Source of the DNA: Pirellulaceae bacterium
Lineage (GTDB): Bacteria; Planctomycetota; Planctomycetia; Pirellulales; Pirellulaceae
Length of the DNA: 40,636 nucleotides
Assembly: GCA_024102795.1 (NCBI GenBank)
Contig: JAGFJK010000491.1
Span: forward strand, 1 to 40,636
Reading direction: 5' to 3'
This document shows positions 1 to 9,400 of the stretch, piece after piece. A model generated the notes under the pieces. That model ran no database searches. It worked only from the letters and a program-made list of their open reading frames with translations, and was not told the DNA's origin. The first letter of the stretch is position 1, and every line of letters begins with the position of its first letter. The translations under genes were made by a program, and so were the position numbers.

Positions 1-1
1 C

Positions 2-718
2 CGGACCGCTGGCGAACCGGCCAGCATCACCGTGCTGGCGGCGGCCAGCACGACGGACGCCATCCACGATATCGCTGAGGCTTTCGAGACTTCGCATCCG
101 GGCGTTGCCGTCCGAATCAGCACCGGACCCTCCAACAGTTTGGCCCAGCAGGTGATTGCCGGCGCGCCGGCGGACATTTATCTTTCGGCAAACATGAAAT
201 GGGCGGACGCGGTTGCGGAGCAGGGCCTGGCGGAAGAAACGGTGGAATTGCTGACCAACCGGATGGTGCTGGTCGTGCCCCGGGGGAATCCGGCCGGCGT
301 GAAGGAGCCAGGCGACCTGGTCGGCCCGGGTGTGACGATGGTCGCCCTGGCCGGTGAAAACGTCCCGGCGGGAATCTACGCGGAGCAGGCGCTGCGCCAG
401 TTGCAGCTACTCGACGAGTTGCGCGAAGGCCGAAAGCTGGCGCGCGGCGCCGACGTGCGGATCACGCTGGCCTACGTGGAACGCGGCGAGGCCGAAGCTG
501 GGATCGTGTACGCCACCGACGCCCGCATCTCGGACCAGGTGGAGGTCGTCGCCGAACTGGATCCGATGTCCCACGACCAGGTCACCTACCCGGTCGTGCT
601 GCTCAAGGCGGCGAAAGACAAGACGGCGGCGCGCCAGTTCCTCCGCTTTCTGCAATCCGCGGAAGCACAAACGGTGTTCGAGCGATACGGCTTCTCCCGG
701 CTTGGGACGCGGCCCTGA
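2..718 (+). CDS. modA: Molybdate ABC transporter, substrate-binding protein ModA (5' partial)
   Basis: Periplasmic solute-binding protein that captures molybdate (possibly tungstate) for the ModBC permease encoded next to it. The frame is already open at base 2, and the mature N-terminus reads ITVLAAASTTDAI, the usual first strand of ModA, so only the signal peptide and true start are missing. The GTG at 32 is internal. Further family signs are the GPSNSLAQQV stretch (anion-loop region), the ADIYLSAN segment and the C-terminal FLQSAEAQTVFERYGF helix. The stop is at 716-718, 20 bp before the preferred modB start, so the two are probably co-transcribed. Assignment to molybdate rather than sulfate follows from the modB and modC neighbours and the short length. 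Confidence 0.95.
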   Translation, partial: RTAGEPASITVLAAASTTDAIHDIAEAFETSHPGVAVRISTGPSNSLAQQVIAGAPADIYLSANMKWADAVAEQGLAEETVELLTNRMVLVVPRGNPAGVKEPGDLVGPGVTMVALAGENVPAGIYAEQALRQLQLLDELREGRKLARGADVRITLAYVERGEAEAGIVYATDARISDQVEVVAELDPMSHDQVTYPVVLLKAAKDKTAARQFLRFLQSAEAQTVFERYGFSRLGTRP

Positions 719-738
719 GTGAATTGCGAAGGTGTCCC

Positions 739-1419
739 GTGTCGCCCGATGAATGGAGCGCGATTCGATTGAGTCTTCAAGTGGCGGGCGCCGGTGTGGC
801 GGCCAGTCTGCCGTTGGGGATTGCGCTGGGCTGGCTGCTGGCTCGCCAGCAGTTTCCGGGCAAGACGTTGATCGAAACATTCGTCAACCTGCCACTCGTA
901 CTGCCGCCGGTCGTCACCGGCTATCTGCTGCTGGTGACCTTTGGCCGACGGGGATGGGTGGGGCGGTATCTTGACGAGTGGCTGGGGGTCCGCTTCATCT
1001 TCGACTGGAAGGGCGCGGCGCTGGCCGCGGCTGTCGTCTCCTTTCCACTCATGGTGCGCGCCGTTCGCATCGCCTTCACCTCGGTTGACCGCAGGCTTGA
1101 GCAGGCCGCCAGGACACTGGGCGCCGGCCCGTGGGACGCGTTCTTCACCGTTTCGCTGCCGCTGGCACGGCATGGCGTGGTGGCAGGAGCCGTGCTGTCG
1201 TTTGCCCGTTGCCTGGGCGAATTCGGCGCGACGATCATGATCGCCGGCAACATCCCCGGCGAGACACGCACGATCCCACTCTATATCTACAACCAGCTCG
1301 AAACTCCCGGCGGAATTGAGAACTCGATGAGCATCGTGGTGTTCTCGGTGGCCATCGCCGCTGCCGCCTTGATGATCGGCGAATGGCTCGATCGCCGCAG
1401 CGGCCAGCATTTTACCTGA
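739..1419 (+). CDS. modB: Molybdate ABC transporter permease ModB
   Basis: Inner-membrane permease of the molybdate importer, about 226 aa with several hydrophobic segments. Diagnostic stretches are NLPLVLPPVVTGYLLL near the N-terminus and the EAA-loop region containing LGAGPWDAFFTVSLPLA, followed by LGEFGATIMIAGNIPGET, all typical of ModB. A TTG at 724 also opens the frame. The GTG at 739 is preferred because GAAGG lies six bases upstream of it and because the protein then begins just before the first transmembrane helix. It ends three bases before the modC ATG, so translation is probably coupled. Confidence 0.93.
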   Translation: MSPDEWSAIRLSLQVAGAGVAASLPLGIALGWLLARQQFPGKTLIETFVNLPLVLPPVVTGYLLLVTFGRRGWVGRYLDEWLGVRFIFDWKGAALAAAVVSFPLMVRAVRIAFTSVDRRLEQAARTLGAGPWDAFFTVSLPLARHGVVAGAVLSFARCLGEFGATIMIAGNIPGETRTIPLYIYNQLETPGGIENSMSIVVFSVAIAAAALMIGEWLDRRSGQHFT

Positions 1420-1422
1420 CGG

Positions 1423-2151
1423 ATGCTCTTGACCATGGAATCCTCGCTGACCTTCAACTGCCGGCACAGGTACCCGTCGGGTTTCACGCTGGACGCCAGC
1501 TTCGAGGCGGGCGGGAAGGTGACCGCTTTGTTCGGTCCTTCCGGCAGCGGCAAATCCACCATCGTGGCGCTGATTGCCGGCCTGCTGAAGCCACAGCACG
1601 GTTTGATCGAGTTGGGGCAGGACGTGATGACGGATACGGAATCCCGCGTATTCTGGCCGCCCGAACGCCGTCGAGTGGGACTGTTGTTTCAGGATAACTG
1701 CCTGTTCCCGCATCTGCGCGTTCGAGCGAACATCGCCTACGGGATTCATCGGCGAGGCGGCCAGGGAATCCCCCTGGAGCGAGTCGTGAAGACGCTCGAG
1801 CTGGAAAACCTGCTGAATCGCCGCCCGAAGTCGTTGAGTGGAGGCGAGCAGCAGCGCGTGGCGCTGGCCCGGGCGATTGTGGCCGCGCCACGACTTCTTC
1901 TGCTGGACGAGCCGCTGACCGCCGTTGAGGCGTCGCTTCGCGATCGGATCTCCTTGTTCATCGAGCGGGTTGTGCAGGAACTGGAAATCCCCACTCTGCT
2001 GGTCAGTCACAACCGGGGCCTCGTCGACCGAATGGCGGCTCAAGTGATCTACCTGGAAAACGGCCGAACTTTCGCCAGCGCGAAAACCAGCCAGGCGACA
2101 GCCAGCCAGGCCGGCGGCATCGCCGCCGATTCCGCGGCTGGGGACCGCTGA
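1423..2151 (+). CDS. modC: Molybdate ABC transporter ATP-binding protein ModC, short form without TOBE/Mop domain
   Basis: ATPase that powers ModB. Visible motifs are Walker A GPSGSGKST, a Q-loop in LLFQDNCLFPHLR, the signature LSGGEQQRVALARA, Walker B LLLLDEP, and the switch histidine in LLVSHN. The D-loop is TAVE where family members usually have SALD. Length is 242 aa, against about 350 aa for classical ModC. The C-terminal TOBE/Mop domain that binds molybdate is absent: the protein ends in an Ala/Ser-rich tail soon after the ATPase domain. An alternative start is the ATG at 1435, four codons in. It is the last gene of the modABC operon. Confidence 0.9.
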   Translation: MLLTMESSLTFNCRHRYPSGFTLDASFEAGGKVTALFGPSGSGKSTIVALIAGLLKPQHGLIELGQDVMTDTESRVFWPPERRRVGLLFQDNCLFPHLRVRANIAYGIHRRGGQGIPLERVVKTLELENLLNRRPKSLSGGEQQRVALARAIVAAPRLLLLDEPLTAVEASLRDRISLFIERVVQELEIPTLLVSHNRGLVDRMAAQVIYLENGRTFASAKTSQATASQAGGIAADSAAGDR

Positions 2152-2253
2152 GCGTCCGAACCCCTGGCGGTCCACGAAAGAGCATCTGGCCAAGGGGATG
2201 GCCCGATGACACGTGTCCTGGCCCTCGGCCGTTCAAGAGCGTCAAAGGACATC

Positions 2254-2285
2254 TTGCCGCAATCCCGGCAATCCCAACTTTTTTT
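2254..2285 (+). terminator. Possible rho-independent terminator after modABC
   Basis: A six-base stem (TTGCCG at 2254-2259 pairing with CGGCAA at 2266-2271) is followed, after a seven-base gap, by seven T residues at 2279-2285. It lies about 100 bp beyond the modC stop. The gap between stem and T-tract is longer than in a textbook terminator, so this is tentative. The rest of 2152-2389 shows no gene. Confidence 0.3.
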
Positions 2286-2389
2286 CTTGCCCTGGTCCGG
2301 AATATTCTCGGGCCCGTGGGGATCTGAAACAATAGGCGCGGCGTCATGTTGTCGATCCGCGATTCAGAATCTACGGGGGGAGATCCGCC

Positions 2390-2731
2390 ATGAAACGATT
2401 GCTCTGGTGTCCGTTGTTGTTAGTGTTTTCCATGATGCTCATGGGTTGTGAACCGGTGACGGTCGAGAAGTCGACCGATGATGTGATCGACTCGGCCGGG
2501 AAGGTCATGGACGACGCGGGCGAGGTAGTCAAGGACTCGGCCGAGGCCACCGGCGAGGCGTTGGAGAAGGCTGGGGAAGCGGTCGAGAAGGCGGCTGGGG
2601 ACACCGGGGAAGCGGTGGAGAAGGCCGTGGAAGCCACCGGGGACGCGGTGAAGGAGGCCGGCGAAGCCGTCAAGGAAACCGTGCAAGGGACCGAGGAGCC
2701 GGCCAAGAAGGATGACGGCTCCGAGAACTAG
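2390..2731 (+). CDS. Small lipoprotein with amphipathic EAVEKA-type helical repeats
   Basis: A 113-aa secreted lipoprotein of unknown function. The N-terminus is a lipoprotein signal peptide with lipobox LMGC, making Cys20 the lipidated residue. The rest is highly charged and consists of short degenerate repeats of the type GEAVEKA, EATGDAVKEA and GEAVKE. These should form a long amphipathic helix or coiled coil, similar in composition to LEA-like or Lpp-like proteins. The ATG at 2390 is preceded by GGGGGAG about seven bases upstream, a good ribosome-binding site. A structural envelope role is only a guess. Confidence 0.8.
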   Translation: MKRLLWCPLLLVFSMMLMGCEPVTVEKSTDDVIDSAGKVMDDAGEVVKDSAEATGEALEKAGEAVEKAAGDTGEAVEKAVEATGDAVKEAGEAVKETVQGTEEPAKKDDGSEN

Positions 2732-2767
2732 GCGGCTGGTCGGAAGTCGCGATTTTGGCGTCAATTG

Positions 2768-2828
2768 TAGCCCGAAGCGTAAGCGAGGGAAGATGTTAGG
2801 CAAGTCTCCTCGCTGACGCTTCGGGCTA
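2768..2828. repeat. REP-like palindromic intergenic element
   Basis: The left arm at 2768-2788 begins TAGCCCGAAGCGTAAGCGAG and the right arm ends CGCTGACGCTTCGGGCTA at 2828. The arms pair over about 21 bases with one or two mismatches around an 18-base loop. It lies 37 bp past the lipoprotein stop. It could fold as a stem-loop in RNA or DNA. Similar CCCGAAGCG...CGCTTCGGG palindromes recur in planctomycete intergenic regions, from general knowledge and not checked here. Confidence 0.65.
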
Positions 2829-2871
2829 ACAGTGGCAACGACTTGCGTCCAAAGTGGCGCTATGCAACTAG

Positions 2872-3091
2872 AGTCCCAACGGGACGGCCCTATGGCAGCC
2901 CAGGGTGCAGCGAAGGCGAGCGACAGCGAGCTTTCGCGGAACCCTGGGAAAGCACATCCATTCCATCCCCAATCGGCCTCGGCAACCTCCCGATGTGCAT
3001 GAACGTCGACCGCTCGGCCGATGGCTCTTGTTGACATACTTCCTACCCAGGGCTGCGCCCTGGGCTACCATAGGGCCGTCCCGTTGGGACT
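2872..3091. repeat. 220-bp element bounded by perfect 24-bp inverted repeats
   Basis: The left end 2872-2895 starts AGTCCCAACGGGACGGCCC and is the exact reverse complement of 3068-3091. Inside are two further hairpins: CCCAGGGT (2899-2906) with ACCCTGGG (2941-2948), and CCCAGGGC (3046-3053) with GCCCTGGG (3057-3064). No convincing open reading frame lies within. The architecture is that of a non-autonomous mobile element or a compound REP (BIME-like) element. No target-site duplication was recognised. Confidence 0.6.
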
Positions 3092-3491
3092 GAAGACAGG
3101 TGCACCTGGTGTCATTCTCCTGAGTTTTCCAAACTCCGCTGACACGGCAACTTATAAGCTGCACGATCTCCTTCGGGAAGTTGCTCAATTCCTTGGAACG
3201 CACGTGCCGGGCGACTCGCTCGCTGACGCGTCGGGCTTCCGAGGAACGCGAGTGCCTTGAACGCCGTCTCAAAGCAACTATTATTAAGAACCTGTTCAGA
3301 CACGGTGCACCTCGCCAAGTCGATCGCCCCCAACACCAGGGGGTGGTCTCCGCGAGTCCCTCGAACGTCATCTACGGGCCGGCCACAGTTCGTCCGGCTC
3401 CGGGTGGCTCGCCAGGGCGGTCCCGCTGCCACTGATTTCCTCCCGCGATTTCCCTCCCCGTCACGACTCTCCCCAACCCGCGAGACCAGCC
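3092..3491. other. Non-coding leader upstream of the 2239-aa giant gene
   Basis: About 400 bp without a credible gene. It contains a small hairpin (CCCCC 3327-3331 with GGGGG 3339-3343) and a segment near 3215-3255 rich in GCTCGCTGACGCGTCGG, which resembles a partial, degenerate copy of the element at 2768-2828. The giant gene's promoter should lie here, but no -35/-10 pair stands out, and there is no clear Shine-Dalgarno sequence before the ATG at 3492. Confidence 0.4.
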
Positions 3492-6400
3492 ATGCGCTTT
3501 CTCCCTCCGCGCCGTCGTCGATCGCTCCCGGCTCCTTCCGCACGCCGCTGCCACTTCCGTTCAGCGCTGCTGGAAGCGCTCGAACCCCGTCTGCCGCTGG
3601 CCGGACTGCCGGGGATCGAATACTACGAAGACGTCTCGCAGCCCACCGGAACGTTCAGTTCGTCGTACGTCGCGGTCCCTGGACTCAGCACCACCTTCAA
3701 CATGGCTCAGAGTGCCCCGGCCCGCCTGGACGCGCGTCTGCAATTCGTCTCGACCAGCTTCGGCGTGGTCGACATGCAGGTCCGATTCGTGGTGGACGGA
3801 GTGGCTCAGCGGGACCAGGTGCTTTCGTTCGCGGGATTGAACTACGAAGAGTACAGCCACGTCCAGATGAGCGACTACGTCAACCTGGCCGCCGGCGCGC
3901 ACACGGTGACCGTCCAAGCCCGCGTGTTTGGCGGATCGGCGCGGTGGGATGACGTCACGTTCAGTCGCACATTCGACCAGCACTTGAAGGTGGCCGTGTT
4001 CACGCCGGTGCCGGGTGAGGGGCCGACGGTGGAGTTTGCCGAAGACACGGCCGTGCCAACCGCCAACATTACCAGCAGCACGCAGACCATTTCGGGCCTG
4101 ACCACGAACTTTACGGCGGCCACGACCGAGCACGTGCGGCTGGACGCGGAACTGCAGTTGACCGGTACCGACTTTGGCGTCCTGGACCTGGACGTGAACT
4201 TTGTCGTGGGCGGCATGGCGACTCCCACGCACCGCTTCCGCTTCGACGGCAAGAATGACGCGATCTACAACAAGCTGAAATTCTCGGATCTCATCACGGT
4301 CAGTCCCGGCACGCACACGGTCACGGTGCAGATCCGGGCGGCCGGTGGACTGGCCAGCTTTACCGATCCCACGTTCGGCAAGACGTTCACTCAGTATCTG
4401 GCCGTGGCCGAGTACCTGCCGCTGCCGGGCGGGGGCAGCTTGGTGGAGTACGTCGAAGACACGGCCGCTCCGAACACCAGCATCACGTCCGCCACGGCGG
4501 CGATCCCCGGCCTGTCGGCGACAATCACAACCGAGGGCACGGAACCGGTGCGGATGGATGCCGAACTGCATCTGGTCGGCACCGACTTCGGCGTGCTGGA
4601 CCTGGATTTTCAATTCCTGGTCAACGGCGTGGGCCAGGGATTTCATCGTTTCCGATTCGACGGCAAGAATTTCCAGACGTATGTTCCGCTGCAGTTCAGC
4701 GACTACGTCACCCTGCCGGCGGGCAACCACACGATTACGATCAACGCGCGAGCGGCCGGTGGTCAGGCCAGTTGGGACGATCCCACGTTTGGAACCACGT
4801 TCACTCAGTATCTGCGGGTGACCGAGTTCAATACGATTGACGCGCCGCCCGAGTGGAGTCTCCTGCCGGACCGCACGGCCGTGTTCGGCGAGTCGAACCT
4901 GACGTTTAGCGTACACCCCTTCGTCACCGACCTGGACACGCCCGACAACCAGCTAACCTACACCGTGGTGGGCAACACGAACCCCAGCGTGGTCTCCACG
5001 TCAACCATCAGTTCGGCCACCGGCAATCTGGCGCTCGATTACGGCGCGGTGGGCTCCAGCGATGTCACCGTGCGGGCGATGGATCCAACCGGATTGTGGG
5101 ACGATGATACGTTTCGCGTCACCGTCGGCAAGGCGTCCACTCAGTTGCAGGTCGCATCGGACTTGCCCGATCCTTCCGTCACCGGTCAGACGATTGCGGT
5201 CGGCTTCAATCTGATACCCGTGGCGCCGGGGTCCGGCATCCCCTCCGGGTTGGTGACCGTTGCGGCTGGCTCCGACAGCGTGACGGTGCCCGCGTCCGCC
5301 GGCGTGGCGATGCTTCCGCTGACGACGGCCGGCGCCAAGACGATCACCGCCAGCTACGCGGGGGACGCGAATTTTCTGGCCAGCGGCGACACGGAGGGCC
5401 ATCAGGTGAACCGCGCGGCCACCACGCTCTCGCTCTCGGCCATGCCCAACCCGACCGACATTGGCCAGGCGGTCTCCCTCAACTTTTCGCTGGGCGTCGC
5501 CGCGCCCGGCGCGGGCGTTCCCACCGGCAACGTGACGATCACCGATGGCGTCGACAGCGTGATCGTGCCCTCGAGTGCCGGCGCCGCCAGCCTGGTGCTG
5601 ACCACGCCCGGCTCGCGCACGTTGACGGCCACGTATGCCGGCGATGCAAACTTCCAGGGCACCACTTCCAGCGGCGTTTCGCACCAGGTTCAGAATGTGA
5701 TCACGATCACCGGCAGCGGCATCGACGACACGCTGGTCGTCATGGCCACGGGGCCGGACGCCGGAACGTACTCGCTGAACGGCGGCACGCCGGTTCCGTT
5801 CAGCGGCATTGGCAGCCTGACCTTTCATGGTCTGGCGGGCAACGACCTGCTGGTCATCCAGAATCCGGCGGGCGGTCTGTTTCAGCCCGCCGGTGGCATT
5901 TCATTTATCGGAGGCGCCGGCGGCGAAACCACGGGCGACGCGCTGGTCCTGCAGGGCGGCATGGTCAGCAACCTGGACTTCCACTACTTGAACAGCTCGG
6001 ACGGTTCCATCGATTACGACGGCACCCAGGCGATCACTTACACCGGCCTGGAGCCGATCAGCAGCACGATCGACGCGCTGAATGTGGAGTTGAACTACGG
6101 CGGCACCGGCGAGACGATCACCATCACCGACGCGGGCGGCGGCCAGACCACGGTCACGTCGACGGCCGGCGAGTTGACCACCTTCGACAATCCCGCCAAC
6201 CTGCTGGCGATCAATGCGGGCGGCGGCACCGACCTGATCCAGTTGAACAGCCTGGCCGCCAGTTATCCGGCCAGCATCAGCATCGACGGGCAAGCGGACA
6301 GCGACTTGCTGAATATCAATGGGCCGGTCAGCCTGAGTGCCGGCCGCGACTTCACGGCCCAGGTCGACCGGATCATTCACTTCGCGCCGCTCGCAACCAG

Positions 6401-9400
6401 CGGCAGCGGCTCCGTCGCGCTGGACGCCGACGTGCTGCTGGTGCTGACTCCAGGCTCCAGCATTTCCACCGTCGATGGCGGGATCTCGCTGGAGAACAAC
6501 GCCGCCGGCACGGCAACGGGGAACTTCGTGGGCGTGCGGCTGGTGTCGGCCACCGTCAACTCGACCGGCAGCGGCCCGATCAATGTCATTGGGCGCGGCG
6601 GCGACGACGCGGGCACCAGCGATCATCACGGCGTGTTCCTGGATGGCGGTTCTTCGATCGTGTCCAGCGGCACGGGGTCAATCGGGCTGACTGGCCTGGG
6701 TGGAGATGGCACGGCCGGCAACCACGGCGTCTTTCTGACCGCCGGCTCGTCGGTGATCTCCACCAACGGCAATCTCGACGTGCTGGGCGTTGCGGGCGAC
6801 GGAGTCGGTTCGTTCCAGGTGGGCGTTCGAGTGGACGGCGCCTCGAGCATCGTTTCGAATGGTTCGGCCGCCATTGGGATCGATGGCACCGGCGGAGCCG
6901 GCACGGACCGCAATGCGGGCGTGATGATCATCAACGCCAACTCCGAGGTCACTTCGGCCGGCGGCGCGATTACGATTGTCGGTCTGGGGGGCGGTGGCAC
7001 GGGCGTCGTCAATCCGGGCGTGCTGGTGGACGCCGGAGCGATCGTCGAATCGACCGCGACCGGTCCCACCGCCGGCACCGTGCGCCTGCAAGGCCAGGGC
7101 GGCGGGGGAAGCACTGGCAATAACGGCGTCACAATCTTCGCCCCGGGCACTCGCGTGGCGACCGTCGACGGGGATCTGGAGCTGATTGGCACGGGCGGCG
7201 GCAGCGGCACGAACACTTTGAACCACGGCGTTCTGGTCGATGCCGGCGCCGTGGTCCAATCCACCGGCGCGGGAGCCAACGCGGGCTCGATCACGCTGAC
7301 CGGCATCGGCGGCAACGGAACCGGTTCAAGCAATGGCGTGGATATCGCCAATACGGCCCAAGTCACGTCGCAGGACGGCGATATCCAGGTCACCGGCGAT
7401 GGCGGCACCGGTAGCGGCAACCTGCACCACGGCGTGATCCTGATCAACGGCGCCCGGCTGGAATCGACGGGCACCGCCACCATTACGATCGATGGCACTG
7501 GTGGCCAGGGCAACAACGCCAACCACGGCATCGTGGTGGAGAGTTCGACGGTCCGTTCCGCCAGCGGCCCGATCGGGATGACAGGCCAGGGAGGCAGCGG
7601 GCCAGGCAATAACCAGATCGGCGTGCTGCTCATCAATGGCGGCCTGGTGGACTCCACAGGCGCCGGCGCGGGCGCGGCCTCCATCACCATCGAGGGGACC
7701 GGCGGCACGGGGGGCGTAGCCAACCGCGGCGTGCAGATCACGGGCGGTTCCACGGCCGTTACGACCATCGACGGCGCCATTCAGATCACGGGGCTCGGCG
7801 GGCCCTCGGCCACCGACTTTCATCAAGGCGTGTTCTTCCAAGGCGGCACGGTCGCCGCCTCGGGGTCCGCGTCAATCTCCATTCAAGGCACCGCTGGCCC
7901 GGCCGCCGGCCTGCAATCGCCCGGCATCGTGTTCGCCAGCGGCGGCAACGCGCTGGTCAGCTCCGTCGATGGCAACATTCAGCTCATCGGCAACGGCGAC
8001 GGCACGGGCAACGGCAGCGGCGGCATCGTGCTGGATGGCGGCAATACGGTGCGCTCCACCGGCGCGGGCCATGTCCAGTTGACGGGCGTCGGCGCCCCGG
8101 CCGGCATTGGACGCGGGGTGGCGATCAGCGCCGGCGCGCTGGTCGAGGCCGCGGGTTCGGGCAACATCTTGCTGTCCGGAGATGGCAGCGCGGCCGCGCC
8201 CGGTCTGCACGTTCTGGGCACGATCATCAGCCAGTCGGGCACGGTCGATGCGATCTCCGAAGATGCCTTCCAGATGAGTGCCTCCGGGCTGATCGACTCC
8301 GCCAGCGGCACAGTGACCATCGTGGCCGACAACGCGGCTGGCAGCAACGGCGGCCCGATCCTGATGTCCAACGGCGCGCTGGTCGACGCCGGCACCGGCG
8401 ACATACGACTAACGGCCGACGGCGACGTGTTCCTGGGCGGCCTTGTCACCTCGGCGCAAGTTACGGTCACCAGCCTCAGCGGCGGCATCCTGGATGGCGG
8501 CGCCGCGCATCTGGAAATCCAGGCCAGCAGCGCCGCGCTGCGGTCGGCTACGGGCACCGGTTCTTCCGACGCCCTGGATACCAGCGTGGCGCAACTGGCC
8601 GCGCTGAACCAGGCCTCGGGCCTGGTGCGAGTCGACAACTCGGCGGGCAATCTGCTGGCAATCACCATTGTCGATGGACTGGCGGGCGTCGTGAATTCCG
8701 GCCCCGAAGCCATCCGCCTGGCAGCCGACGACTTGCTCGTGCAGCAGCCCATCTCGGCCACCACTGGCCACATCGAACTGTTCAGCACCCACGCCACGCG
8801 GACCATCGGGTTGGGCAGCGCCGGCCCGGTCAAGGGCAGCGGCTTTGACGGCACCAGCGCCGCCTTCGCCCTGACCGACGCCGAACTGGACTTGATCGCC
8901 ACCGCAGGCGAGCGGCGGATGTTCGGCGGTTCGCTGTCGGATCAGTTCAACGTACACTACGGCGGCAGCGATACGCAGCCACTGCACGTGCTGGGATTGG
9001 CTGGCGACGATCAGTTCTTCGTCGCTCCCGCGACAACCATGCCGCTAAGCCTGGACGGCGGTCTGCCGTCGGCTCCCATCCTGCCGGGCGACACGCTGCA
9101 CCTGGACATGAGCGGCGCGGCACCCGTGGTGATTGTCGACACGATTGGCGGTTATGCCATCAGCGCCAGCACGTCGGTCGTCTCGTTCCAGGAGATGGAA
9201 ACGCTCGACCTATGCGACAACTCGGAACAGATCGACAACGCCAGCATCGGCGACCTGTATGTCCGCACCACCGACGATCGCGAGCGGATCACGTTCACCT
9301 CGTGGAACTCCGGCGGCGTCAAGCTGCGGATCGACAACCTGACGGCGGGCACCAGCATGACCTGGCCGCAGCAGTTCGGGCTGGTCGGCAGCGAGCAGCA

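Noticed and set aside
586-2193. 535-codon - strand frame opposite modABC
   Set aside because: Antisense shadow of three clearly recognised transporter genes.
3561-4916. 451-codon - strand frame opposite the giant gene
   Set aside because: Shadow of the triplicated module; its apparent repeats mirror the sense-strand repeats.
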